Shown here one piece after another: positions 17,058 through 25,794 of a DNA stretch of 64,000 bases (positions within the stretch are counted from its first letter, which is position 1; the number at the start of each line of letters is the position of its first letter). The DNA comes from JBCFBK01 sp039679975 (GTDB lineage: Bacteria; Bacteroidota; Bacteroidia; Bacteroidales; Prolixibacteraceae): contig JBDKTZ010000135.1 of NCBI GenBank assembly GCA_039679975.1, forward strand, positions 1-64,000, written 5' to 3'. The position numbers and the translations under genes were made by a program. The notes beneath the pieces are model-generated. The model saw nothing but the letters and a program-made list of their open reading frames with translations, had not been told where the DNA came from and did no database searches.

Positions 17058-18836
17058 TTAGTCTATTTGAATCGTATACGGCAACCGTGCCAGTATCCCT
17101 TTGTTTTGAGTTAATCCTTTTAATTCCTGATAAATCCTGTAATTCCTGCCAAGTTCACTCTTTAACACCCACATCCGGGCATTGCCTGAAAATTCTTTCA
17201 GCCATTCTTCGAAAGGATCTTTAATTTTAGGCAGTTGCACCGTACGATACCGATCCAATCCGGCTTTTTCAGCAGCAAGCTTCACGGCATCGTTCACACC
17301 GCCATAAAGATCAATCAAACCATTACCCATGGCATTCTCGGCCGCCCAAACCCGGCCTTGCCCGATTGCGTCGACTTGTTCTTTGCTTAACCCGCGTCCA
17401 TCGGCTACACGTCCTACAAACGTATCATAACCATCTTCGATGTACTTCTGCAACATAGCCTGCTCAAAGCTGGTCAGCTTCCGCGTCAGCGAAAGAATGT
17501 CGGCATGTTCATTGGTATTCACCACATCCTGGGTGATCCCAAGTTTATCATTTAGCAGTTCCTGCGCGTTGGGAATGACAGCAAAAATTCCGATCGACCC
17601 TGTAATCGTGGTCCGGTCGGCCATAATGGTATCTGCAGCGGCGGCAATATAATATCCGCCCGAAGCCGCCACATCGCCCATAGAGGCAATAACCGGTTTC
17701 ACTTCCGCAGCGAGCTTCACTTCACGCCAGATCACCTCCGATCCGTAAGCGCTGCCGCCAGGCGAATTAATTCGCAATACAATCGCTTTCACCATCGAAT
17801 CACGTCTGGCTTCCCTGATTACTTTCGACAACTCTTCCGAATTGATGTTGTCCGAGCCATTGCTTTCACCGACTGCATCAATATCACCGCTGGCGTAAAT
17901 CACGGCCACCTTATCGCGGGCCAGACCTTTGCCATCGGTCTTTTCGGGCATCTTTGAATATTGACGTATATCAACCACCCTCAGATCATTCTTTTCAATG
18001 ATACTGGTCATTTTCTTCAGATCCTCGATCACTTCGTCTTTGTACATCAACGTATCCACCAGTCCTTTTTCCTTCAATACCTCCGCCTGCCTGAACGTGA
18101 CTACACTATCCGCAAGGCTGTTTAGCTCATCAACTCCCAGTCCCCTCGAAGCGGAAATGCCTGCAATCATCTGGTTCCAGATGCTGCGGATATAGGTTTC
18201 TGTTTGCAATCGATTCTCGGGACTCATCTCTTCCATGATAAAAGGTTCAACTGCCGCCTTAAATTTTCCGTGGCGAATAACCTGCATCTCCACACCAAGC
18301 TTCTGTAAAGCCTTTTTGAAAAAGTTCCGTTGAGCGCTGATTCCCTGAAACTCCACCATCCCTCTCGGATTGAGAACAACTTTATCGGCCACAGAAACCA
18401 GGTAATAAGCCTTTTGCGTGAGCGCCTCACCATACGCATAAATAAATTTACCCGACTTTTTGAATTCGATCAGCGCGTTACGGATCTCTTCAATAGTACC
18501 CATGCCGGCAGTAATAACCGTCGGATTTAAATAAATTCCCCGGATACGATCGTCAGTACCGGCATCATTGATCGCGCTCAGAATATCATCAAGCCCGAGT
18601 TTTTTGGTCCCTGAAAAACCGAAAAAATCAATCTCATTCAATGGATTTTTATCTGAACGTTCCACTATATTGTCATCTAACTTAATTATTAACAACGACT
18701 TATCTTTAATATCGACCGGCCTTTCAGTCATCGATATCATCGCAGAAAAAGTACCAATAAGCAGAACGGTCCCTATAAAACCCGCTATCAGAATACCTAA
18801 AATAGTAGCAAGAGTAAACTTTAAAAAATCTTTCAT
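17058..18836 (-). CDS. sppA: Signal peptide peptidase SppA, long form
   Basis: Membrane-anchored serine protease of 592 residues that degrades leftover signal peptides. It has one N-terminal membrane helix (about 5-30) and two tandem ClpP-like domains. The catalytic dyad is visible as Lys193 (HGKFKAAVEPF) in the first domain and Ser392 (GDVAASGGYYIA) in the second. INSPGGSAYGS forms the oxyanion region. Length and architecture match the E. coli-type 67-kDa enzyme. A strong terminator follows, so lpxK downstream needs its own promoter or read-through. Confidence 0.95.
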   Translation of the reverse strand: MKDFLKFTLATILGILIAGFIGTVLLIGTFSAMISMTERPVDIKDKSLLIIKLDDNIVERSDKNPLNEIDFFGFSGTKKLGLDDILSAINDAGTDDRIRGIYLNPTVITAGMGTIEEIRNALIEFKKSGKFIYAYGEALTQKAYYLVSVADKVVLNPRGMVEFQGISAQRNFFKKALQKLGVEMQVIRHGKFKAAVEPFIMEEMSPENRLQTETYIRSIWNQMIAGISASRGLGVDELNSLADSVVTFRQAEVLKEKGLVDTLMYKDEVIEDLKKMTSIIEKNDLRVVDIRQYSKMPEKTDGKGLARDKVAVIYASGDIDAVGESNGSDNINSEELSKVIREARRDSMVKAIVLRINSPGGSAYGSEVIWREVKLAAEVKPVIASMGDVAASGGYYIAAAADTIMADRTTITGSIGIFAVIPNAQELLNDKLGITQDVVNTNEHADILSLTRKLTSFEQAMLQKYIEDGYDTFVGRVADGRGLSKEQVDAIGQGRVWAAENAMGNGLIDLYGGVNDAVKLAAEKAGLDRYRTVQLPKIKDPFEEWLKEFSGNARMWVLKSELGRNYRIYQELKGLTQNKGILARLPYTIQID

Positions 18837-18926
18837 GATGGTGGATAATTGTTTTGTGTTTATAGCTTTGTGCTGATTTTCTAATTCATTACGAATTTAC
18901 TTATTTAATACAATTTTGTTTATACA

Positions 18927-19436
18927 ATGGCCAGGCTTTTTTTATTGTTAGGCGGAAATCTGGGAGATAAAGAACGAACATTTGCCCATGCCCGGGTCCG
19001 GTTGGAAGAGGAGCTGGGAAATATCACTCAAATGTCGTCCGTTTATGAGACGGAACCCTGGGGATTTCGTTCGGATTATTTATTCTGGAATCAGATCATC
19101 CTGATCGAGACCAAGTGGTCTCCCGGAGAAGTGTTAAGGAAAACAAAAGTCATTGAACAAGAGCTTGGAAGGGTCAGAAAAGCAGAACGGTATAGTTCCC
19201 GGTTAATTGATATCGATTTGCTGTTCTATGATGATCTGGTTTTCCATGAGCCCCAGCTTGAGCTTCCACATCCCAGGATCATTGACCGCCGTTTTGTATT
19301 GGAGCCATTGGCTGAAATTGCGCCAAATATGCTTCACCCCGTATTTCGTCAAACCATTATGGAGTTGCTTGAAAATTGCTCAGACACACTGAGCGTAAAA
19401 AAAATGAGAGTTACGGAGAACAGCAGCGAGTCATGA
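18927..19436 (+). CDS. folK: 6-hydroxymethyl-dihydropterin pyrophosphokinase FolK
   Basis: Folate-pathway enzyme that transfers pyrophosphate from ATP to hydroxymethyldihydropterin. It has LLLGGNLGDKERTFAHARVRL, SSVYETEPWG, and the signature RYSSRLIDIDLLFYDDLVF with HPRIIDRRFVLEPLAEIAP. The length of 169 is typical. It is divergent from sppA and convergent with radC. No other folate gene is nearby. Confidence 0.95.
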   Translation: MARLFLLLGGNLGDKERTFAHARVRLEEELGNITQMSSVYETEPWGFRSDYLFWNQIILIETKWSPGEVLRKTKVIEQELGRVRKAERYSSRLIDIDLLFYDDLVFHEPQLELPHPRIIDRRFVLEPLAEIAPNMLHPVFRQTIMELLENCSDTLSVKKMRVTENSSES

Positions 19437-19547
19437 TTTACTACTCCCTGAAATCTGCCCTGAAGTACAGGGTACCCGGCGTCGACAAACCCCGGAATAA
19501 TACAGGCCAGGGGCCGGAAAAAGCTGACCGTCAAGAGCCTCCTGGGT

Positions 19548-20237
19548 TCAGAGTATTCCCTCATCTGCAAAACTGAGGTATCGATCCTGGGCAATGATCA
19601 CATGATCAATTACAATGATATCCATCAAAGCCGCAGCGTCCTTTATTTTTCTTGTAATCTTGTGGTCGGCCTCGCTGGCCTGCGCATTCCCGGAAGGATG
19701 ATTATGACAAAGAATCAGGGCGCTCGCAAGTTTCTCAACAGCGATTTTTAAAATAAGCCGGACATCGGTCACCGTACCAGCTAATCCTCCCTGGCTGACC
19801 ATCATCTTATCGATCACGGTGTTTGAGCGATTCAGCAATAAAACCCAGAATTCCTCGTGATTCAGATCTTCCAATAAAGGGCGGAAATAATCCGCCGCGT
19901 CTCTGCTTTGACTAATGATCACCTTATCGGCAGCAGATTGTTCTTTCCGTCTGCGTCCAAGCTCCAGTGCGGCTATAATATGAACGGCCTTGGCTTTACC
20001 GATCCCTTTAAATTTAATCAGATCAGCTACCTCATTTTTACCCAGTTCATGCAGATTATTATTGACCGATGCAAGAATGCGACGGGAAAGTTCAACGGCC
20101 GATTCAGAAATATTTCCCGAACCGATCAAAATGGCAAGTAATTCCACATCAGAAAGGGAACGGGTTCCCTTCAACAACAATTTTTCGCGCGGCCGATCCT
20201 CTACCGCCCAATTTTTGATACTTAGTTTTTTATACAT
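19548..20237 (-). CDS. radC: RadC family JAB1/MPN metalloprotein
   Basis: A 229-residue RadC protein. An N-terminal helix-hairpin-helix-like part (FKGIGKAKAVHIIAALELGRR) precedes the MPN domain with the JAMM zinc motif HNHPSGNAQASEAD. Once named a DNA-repair protein, its true role is unsettled. The ATG at 20237 gives the family's usual start, MYKKLSIKNWAVEDRPREKL. It is monocistronic here. Confidence 0.93.
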   Translation of the reverse strand: MYKKLSIKNWAVEDRPREKLLLKGTRSLSDVELLAILIGSGNISESAVELSRRILASVNNNLHELGKNEVADLIKFKGIGKAKAVHIIAALELGRRRKEQSAADKVIISQSRDAADYFRPLLEDLNHEEFWVLLLNRSNTVIDKMMVSQGGLAGTVTDVRLILKIAVEKLASALILCHNHPSGNAQASEADHKITRKIKDAAALMDIIVIDHVIIAQDRYLSFADEGIL

Positions 20238-20347
20238 TCAGTTTTAGCAGATGTTTGGTTTTTCACACAAAAAGACCAAAAAATCCTCTCCTAAACTGCA
20301 CAAGACCTCTAAGTTACGAAAAAAAATGGATTGAAAAAAATAAAAAA

Positions 20348-20369
20348 AGCCCCCTCAAATGAAGGAGCT
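20348..20369 (-). terminator. Rho-independent terminator of rpsT
   Basis: On the minus strand AGCTCCTT pairs with AGGGGGCT (G-U pairs allowed) around a six-base loop and is followed by a long T-rich tract. It lies 36 nt after the rpsT stop. Confidence 0.8.
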
Positions 20370-20404
20370 CATCAGTATCGTAAGGATAAACCAATTATCG
20401 TTTC

Positions 20405-20656
20405 CTATAACTTCCCAACGTGAAGTTCAATGCTTGATTTCAGGTTTGCAGCCTTATTTTTGTGAATGACATTTTTCTTTGCCAGTTTGTCAATCATCGA
20501 TGTAATCCGAGGCAATGCTGCAACAGCCTCTTCTTTATTGGTCGTAGCACGCAAATCCCTGACAGCATTACGCATCGTTTTTGCATAATATTTATTGTCA
20601 ATCCGTTTGCTTTCGTCTTGTCTTATTCTCTTTTTTGAAGATTGATGATTTGCCAT
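20405..20656 (-). CDS. rpsT: 30S ribosomal protein S20
   Basis: An 83-residue basic helical protein that binds 16S rRNA in the small subunit. The start MANHQSSKKRIRQDESKRI is characteristic, as is the C-terminal helix with NVIHKNKAANLKSSIE. It lies 28 nt downstream of tRNA-Glu on the same strand and probably shares its transcript, ending at the terminator at 20348-20369. Confidence 0.97.
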   Translation of the reverse strand: MANHQSSKKRIRQDESKRIDNKYYAKTMRNAVRDLRATTNKEEAVAALPRITSMIDKLAKKNVIHKNKAANLKSSIELHVGKL

Positions 20657-20684
20657 TTTTTTATTCCCTCTAATATTTTTAAAG

Positions 20685-20756
20685 TAGCCCGTAGGGGATT
20701 CGAACCCCTGCTACAAGAATGAAAATCTTGCGTCCTAACCCCTAGACGAACGGGCC
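20685..20756 (-). tRNA. tRNA-Glu (anticodon TTC)
   Basis: 72 nt; 7-bp acceptor stem GGCCCGT/ACGGGCT with discriminator A, a TTCGAAT T-loop, and the anticodon loop ATTTTCATT reading TTC. CCA is not encoded. It is followed by rpsT. Confidence 0.95.
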
Positions 20757-20784
20757 ATCATTTCTTTCCCTGAATTTGGGACTG

Positions 20785-20792
20785 CAAAAATA
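20785..20792 (-). promoter_or_regulatory. Probable -7 promoter element for tRNA-Glu/rpsT
   Basis: On the minus strand TATTTTTG matches TAnnTTTG, 28 nt upstream of the tRNA 5' end. Confidence 0.45.
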
Positions 20793-20988
20793 AATCATTT
20801 TTTGAAGCCGCCAAACCTTTTCAGGTTTTTTTTAAAATTTGAGTTCAGGCTGTTCAACTGATCATCGAATCTTGCTCAAACCCATTTTTTAATTCTGCTC
20901 TCCATACGAGTATATCCCATGGTCCGCTTTTTTTCGGCGATGCAAAGGAATGGAAGATTTTTGAAATTCCAAAAAAAAATAAAAAAAT

Positions 20989-21930
20989 TTATCGCCATTC
21001 GACAACGGTTCCCCTGTTTTTATCCATTAATTTCTGAGGCATGGAAGCCACGATCTCCCTCCAAAGCAGTTCGATCAGTTTATTCTTGGCAAAGTGTCTG
21101 GAATGGACCAGGCTTACTTCCCGAAGAGGTGTCATATCACTAAAGGAACGTACATGACTGGACCGGTACGACGACATTCCCAACCCGGCCAGTTCGGGAA
21201 TCAGGGTTAACCCGCCTTCTTTGTCAATGATGTTCATGAGGGTTTCCAATGAACCTGCCTCAAAATGAAACGGCAGTTCTTCGGTCGATGACCCCTTAAA
21301 CGAGCAGAGATTAATTACCTGATGACGAAAACAATGGCCATCGCTCAGCAGCCAGATTTCCGGAACTGCAATATCCTTGACATGAATTTCAGATTTGGCT
21401 GCCAACGTATGCTTCTCATGAATATAAAGCATCATCTCCTCATAAAAAATCGGCCTCTCCGTAATCCGGTCTTCTTTTAAAGGAGTCACCAATATCCCTA
21501 CATCCAAAAGATCCCGATTCAGCTGATCAATTATATTATCGGTTGTGAGTTCTTCAACCGTAATCAGGATATTCGGGTATTTCCGTTTATAGTTCCCGAT
21601 AAAAAGAGGAAGCAAATAAGGAGCAAGCGTGGGGATGATCCCTATTTTTAGTTCTCCGGATATCAGATTTTTGTGATCCTTAACAATACCATTGATCTTT
21701 TCTGCATCCTGTAAAACGATTCGTGACTGTTCAATAATACGTTCTCCTACATCGGTGGGGATTAATGGCTGTTTGCTCCGATCAAATATAACGACTTCCA
21801 GATCTTCTTCAAGTTTTTTGATCTGCATGCTCAACGTAGGTTGAGTGATGAAGCAATGCTCGGCAGCTTTTCCAAAATGCCTGAAAGTATCAACGGCAAC
21901 AATATATTCCAGTTGAGTTAGTGTGATCAT
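20989..21930 (-). CDS. oxyR: Hydrogen-peroxide sensor OxyR (LysR family)
   Basis: LysR-type regulator of 313 residues with an N-terminal winged helix (FGKAAEHCFITQPTLSMQIKKLE). Its effector domain carries the redox pair Cys200 and Cys209 in DGHCFRHQ and NLC, at the spacing of E. coli Cys199/Cys208. This identifies it as OxyR rather than another LysR protein. On oxidation it activates peroxide-defence genes; none of the usual targets (katG, ahpCF, dps) is adjacent. It is transcribed alone. Confidence 0.93.
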   Translation of the reverse strand: MITLTQLEYIVAVDTFRHFGKAAEHCFITQPTLSMQIKKLEEDLEVVIFDRSKQPLIPTDVGERIIEQSRIVLQDAEKINGIVKDHKNLISGELKIGIIPTLAPYLLPLFIGNYKRKYPNILITVEELTTDNIIDQLNRDLLDVGILVTPLKEDRITERPIFYEEMMLYIHEKHTLAAKSEIHVKDIAVPEIWLLSDGHCFRHQVINLCSFKGSSTEELPFHFEAGSLETLMNIIDKEGGLTLIPELAGLGMSSYRSSHVRSFSDMTPLREVSLVHSRHFAKNKLIELLWREIVASMPQKLMDKNRGTVVEWR

Positions 21931-21986
21931 GATTTTTTATTTAGTTCCGATAAAAATAGAAAAAATCTATCTTCCATTGAAGTACT

Positions 21987-22538
21987 TTATGAAAATAGTT
22001 GCTTTCGCAGCCATTCAAATAAACTAACTGCCAAAGCATGTGAAATATTCATTGATTTGCAGGCTCCGGTCATAGGAATATGAACCACTTGCTCACACTT
22101 TTCCAGGATCGATACAGGCAATCCATGGATTTCACTCCCCATAAGAAATATAACTTTCTGCGGAAGTTCTGTTTGAAAAATATTCTCCGAACCGGTTGAA
22201 GTCTCAACAGCGCAGACAGAATAGCCTTCCGGAAGATGCTGAAAAAACCAATCGCCTGAAACCCGATGTACCCGAACATGATCATAACTCAAGCCGGCGG
22301 TTTTTCTGATCTGGGATTCCCGTTTTCGATTTTCGTCATCGAGCAAAAACAGTTCTGTTCCACCGGCATTATCCAATACCCGGATTAAACTGCCAATGTT
22401 TTCCGGGTTTTTCATGTTCCAGGCAGCGACAATAGGTTTTGACGGAAGATCAGGATATGTTTCCGAACGAAAAAAAATGACTGAATTTGTTTCCACCGTG
22501 ATAATTATTAATTTTCTTTGAAGTACAAAATTAAACAA
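21987..22538 (-). CDS. SpoU/TrmH family RNA 2'-O-methyltransferase
   Basis: SPOUT methyltransferase of up to 183 residues. It has VAAWNMKNPENIGSLIRVLDNAG at the N-terminal motif, FLMGSEIHGLP in motif 2 and IPMTGACKSMNISHALAVSLFEW in motif 3, which forms the knotted SAM site. The target may be tRNA or rRNA; the missing N-terminal substrate-binding domain points to the short TrmH/TrmL-like group. The start is uncertain: a TTG at 22538 or a GTG at 22496, with no ATG until well inside the domain. Confidence 0.88.
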   Translation of the reverse strand: MFNFVLQRKLIIITVETNSVIFFRSETYPDLPSKPIVAAWNMKNPENIGSLIRVLDNAGGTELFLLDDENRKRESQIRKTAGLSYDHVRVHRVSGDWFFQHLPEGYSVCAVETSTGSENIFQTELPQKVIFLMGSEIHGLPVSILEKCEQVVHIPMTGACKSMNISHALAVSLFEWLRKQLFS

Positions 22539-22590
22539 AAGGCATTCGACTTTAAATACTGGATTTAAGATAACGCTAAAGACATTTAAT

Positions 22591-23376
22591 ATGAGACTGA
22601 TGAGGATTTTTTTGATAGTGGCAGTATGCCTGCAATTGATTTCCTGTGGTCAATCGGAAAAGGAACTTGCAGCAGGGAAGCTGAAGCTGGCAGAATCATT
22701 CTATCAAAAGGGAGACACAGCCCGGGCACTTGCAGTTGTTGATTCTATCGCTCTTTTGTACCGGACATCAACGCAGGAAATCAGCGCTGCAGAACAGTTC
22801 AAAAAGAAAGTGTATGGAGATCTGCTGTACCGGAAACAAGATGAACTGGACACGCTGAAAAAGACGATCGCCGCCCTTGAGAAAAACTTCAACATTGAAA
22901 AAACGGAAATGGACAGGTATGCCCGGTATGTTCATAAAAAGCAGGACCCTGAGCGCCGCTGGAACAAATCGTATATACAGGTTCATCTCGACGGAAAGGG
23001 AGAACTGGGCATCTCCAGTAACTATTATGGCGATACCTGGCTCGATCATACCGGGATCAGGGTATATGACGGCGACCTCCAGGCGAAAACAGATACTGTT
23101 GGCTTAGAAAATGTACTCAATCACCACAGCGATTTTCTGAATACCAAATGGGAAAAAATAACCTATATCAGGGGCGGCGGTAAAGACGTCATCGATTTCA
23201 TCGCACAGCATGCCGATCGTAAACTAAAAGCCGTATTCCTCGGAAAAAGATACTATTACATTATTCTTGAAGAGTACGACAAACAGGCGGTTATTGATGC
23301 GTTGAATCTTTCACGGGCGCTTAAACGAAAAGGCATTCTGGAAAAAGAGGTTCAGAAACTGCGGTCCAAATCCTGA
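22591..23376 (+). CDS. Lipoprotein with coiled coil, function unknown
   Basis: A 261-residue protein with a lipoprotein signal (lipobox LISC, Cys19). Residues about 25-100 look like a TPR-like pair of helices (ESFYQKGDTARALAVVDSIA) leading into a coiled coil with many Lys and Glu. The C-terminal half (from about 130) is predicted beta-rich: YIQVHLDGKGELGISSNYYG and WEKITYIRGGGKDVIDFI. I do not recognise a family for the C-terminal domain. It converges on ppk1 with a 5-nt gap. Confidence 0.75.
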   Translation: MRLMRIFLIVAVCLQLISCGQSEKELAAGKLKLAESFYQKGDTARALAVVDSIALLYRTSTQEISAAEQFKKKVYGDLLYRKQDELDTLKKTIAALEKNFNIEKTEMDRYARYVHKKQDPERRWNKSYIQVHLDGKGELGISSNYYGDTWLDHTGIRVYDGDLQAKTDTVGLENVLNHHSDFLNTKWEKITYIRGGGKDVIDFIAQHADRKLKAVFLGKRYYYIILEEYDKQAVIDALNLSRALKRKGILEKEVQKLRSKS

Positions 23377-23381
23377 ACCAA

Positions 23382-25784
23382 CTACCTTATCTTTTCTATT
23401 TTTTCAGGCGGCTGAGCCAATATCGCTTCTTTCCCGTTAATCACGATCGGCCTTTTTAACAGGCGCGGGTTTTCTGAGAGGATAGCGATCCATTGGTCCT
23501 GACTCAACTTCTGCCCCTTGTACCGTTCTTTATAAAGCGAATCATTTGTCCTGACCAGATCAAAAGCTGAAAAGCCTGATTTTTCCAGGATCATCCTGAT
23601 TTCCTCTTCGGTAATTCCATCTTTCATGTAGTTTCTGACCTCAACATGATATCCGTTTTCTTCAAGATACTGCAATCCGGCCCTGCTTTGGGTACAGCGT
23701 GGGTTATGATAGATCTCCATGACAATCTGATGTTTTTCACGAATAAACCGGTAGTAATCTTCCTGCGCGCGAAAACGGCCTTCCGCTTCCTGCCTGTGAT
23801 AGGTATTCGAAAGCTCGTTGTCCAGAATACGTGACTTGGTATTATCTTTCAACTGCACCTTGAGCATTTCTTTCAGTTCCTTTTTGATCTCTTCGCTGTA
23901 AACCGGACAAGCCACTTCGATCCTTCGGTTGAGGTTTCGCGGCATCCAGTCGGCCGAAGAAATGAATAACTTTTCATCCCCCCCGTTTCCAAAAAGGAAA
24001 ATACGCGCATGTTCCAGGTATTTGTCGACAATGCTGATCGCTTCGATATTCTCTGCTATTTCTTTGCGTTCGGTGAGCATCCCGAAAATGCCGCGTACAA
24101 TCAATTTAACTTTTACCCCTGCCCGGGCAGCTTCATAAATTTTGTCCATCATACCGGGGTCAATCAGGCTGTTCATTTTTAATACCATGTAACCCCGCCG
24201 CCCTGCCTGAGTCTTTTCGATCTCTTTGTCAATCATCCCATAGAAAAAATTCCTCATTTCCATCGGGCTCAAAATAAGATGCTTAAACGACGGTATATGA
24301 TAGGGTTGTTTAAAGAAATCGAAAAGTAAGGCGACTTCATCTGCAATACGGGGATCAGCAGTAAGCAGACCGTCATCGGCATATATCCTGGCTGTCGATT
24401 CGTTAAAGTTACCTGTTCCCACATAGGCATAATTCCTCAGTATCCCCTTCTCCTTTCTCCTGATCCAGGTCACCTTCGCGTGAACTTTCATCCCGGGCAA
24501 GCCATTGATCACGAGTGCGCCTTCTTCCTGGAGTTTATTTGACCAGTATATGTTTGCCTCCTCATCGAAACGGGCCTGAAGCTCAATGACTACGGTTACC
24601 TTTTTCCCGTTACGTATGGCATTTAGCAATGCATTGACTACCCGTGAATTATCGGCGACACGGTAAATGGTAATGCCTATTTCCTTCACTTTCGGATCGA
24701 TTGCGGCTTCGCGCAAAAGGTCTATAAAATGAATAAAGCTTTGATAGGGATAGTGCAGCATGATATCTTTCTTGCGAAGTTTTTTCAGAATGCTTTCATG
24801 CGGATGTAAATCCCTGTGCCGAACGGGTGTCAGTCGTTTATAATAATGATGGGGTTCTCCGATTTCAGGGAAACTCATCAGGTCCTTGTCATTATGATAT
24901 CTTCCCCCGGGAACTGTATTTTCCTGATCCAGTTTCATTTTCCGGACAATAAACAATAACAGGTCATCAGGAATTTCCTTGTCATAAATCAATCTGACAG
25001 GAGTGCCGATTTTTCTCTTTTTCAGACTCAGCTCCATTTTTTCAATAAAACTCTTCGAAATATCGTCGTCCAGATCAAGCTCTGCATCACGGGTTACCTT
25101 AATCGTATAGGCCTGGAACAATTCAAAATTGAACAGTGAAAAGATATCCGTCATGCAATACCTGATGATATCATCAAGCATGATGACGAACTTCTTACCT
25201 TTTTGTTCGGGCAATACCAGGTAACGGGACAACGACAAAGAAGGAACCCTGACCAACGCATAGGCGAACTTCTCAGGCTTTTTCCTTTTAGACATTTTAA
25301 TGGCCAGATAAACTGAGCGGTCGCGCAAATAGGGGAATTTATTCTTTTTACTCAGCATGATAGGCACCAGGTTCGGTAAAACCTTTTCATGGAAATACCG
25401 TTTCACAAAAATTCCCTGTTCGCTCGAAAGCCTGTTCTCATTGATCATGAAAATATTCTGTTCGGCCATTTCCTGCAGGATCTTTTTATAGATATCCTGA
25501 GAACGTTGCTGATGATGCAGTACAATTTCCTGAATTTTATCATAAAGTTCGTCAGGAGTATAATCGCCGAGGATATTATCAGACTCGTCACTTTCAAAGT
25601 CAAGCATCCGCCGTACCGAAGCAACCCTTACTCTGAAAAATTCATCGAGGTTATTTGAAAAGATCCCAATGAAACGCAACCGTTCAAACAGGGGTACGTT
25701 AGGATCCTCCGCTTCCTGCAGAACTCTGGCATTAAACGAAAGCCAGCTGATCTCCCGGTTAATATACTTAGACTTTTTCCCCAT
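23382..25784 (-). CDS. ppk1: Polyphosphate kinase 1 fused to an ArsC-like domain
   Basis: Residues 1 to about 688 are a complete PPK1 that polymerises ATP gamma-phosphate into polyphosphate. The N-terminus is INREISWLSFNARVLQEAEDP, the autophosphorylated His lies in GMKVHAKVTWI, and a second conserved His in HARIFLFGNGGDEKLFIS. In the same frame, residues 689-800 form an ArsC/Spx-like thioredoxin-fold domain with MEIYHNPRCTQSR (Cys697) and LLKRPIVINGK. The junction retains a Met exactly where a free ArsC protein would begin. The frame opens at a TTG at 25817 that overlaps prfB; the ATG at 25784, 10 nt after the prfB stop, gives the standard PPK start and is preferred. Confidence 0.88.
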   Translation of the reverse strand: MGKKSKYINREISWLSFNARVLQEAEDPNVPLFERLRFIGIFSNNLDEFFRVRVASVRRMLDFESDESDNILGDYTPDELYDKIQEIVLHHQQRSQDIYKKILQEMAEQNIFMINENRLSSEQGIFVKRYFHEKVLPNLVPIMLSKKNKFPYLRDRSVYLAIKMSKRKKPEKFAYALVRVPSLSLSRYLVLPEQKGKKFVIMLDDIIRYCMTDIFSLFNFELFQAYTIKVTRDAELDLDDDISKSFIEKMELSLKKRKIGTPVRLIYDKEIPDDLLLFIVRKMKLDQENTVPGGRYHNDKDLMSFPEIGEPHHYYKRLTPVRHRDLHPHESILKKLRKKDIMLHYPYQSFIHFIDLLREAAIDPKVKEIGITIYRVADNSRVVNALLNAIRNGKKVTVVIELQARFDEEANIYWSNKLQEEGALVINGLPGMKVHAKVTWIRRKEKGILRNYAYVGTGNFNESTARIYADDGLLTADPRIADEVALLFDFFKQPYHIPSFKHLILSPMEMRNFFYGMIDKEIEKTQAGRRGYMVLKMNSLIDPGMMDKIYEAARAGVKVKLIVRGIFGMLTERKEIAENIEAISIVDKYLEHARIFLFGNGGDEKLFISSADWMPRNLNRRIEVACPVYSEEIKKELKEMLKVQLKDNTKSRILDNELSNTYHRQEAEGRFRAQEDYYRFIREKHQIVMEIYHNPRCTQSRAGLQYLEENGYHVEVRNYMKDGITEEEIRMILEKSGFSAFDLVRTNDSLYKERYKGQKLSQDQWIAILSENPRLLKRPIVINGKEAILAQPPEKIEKIR

Positions 25785-25794
25785 GGCGGGTTTA

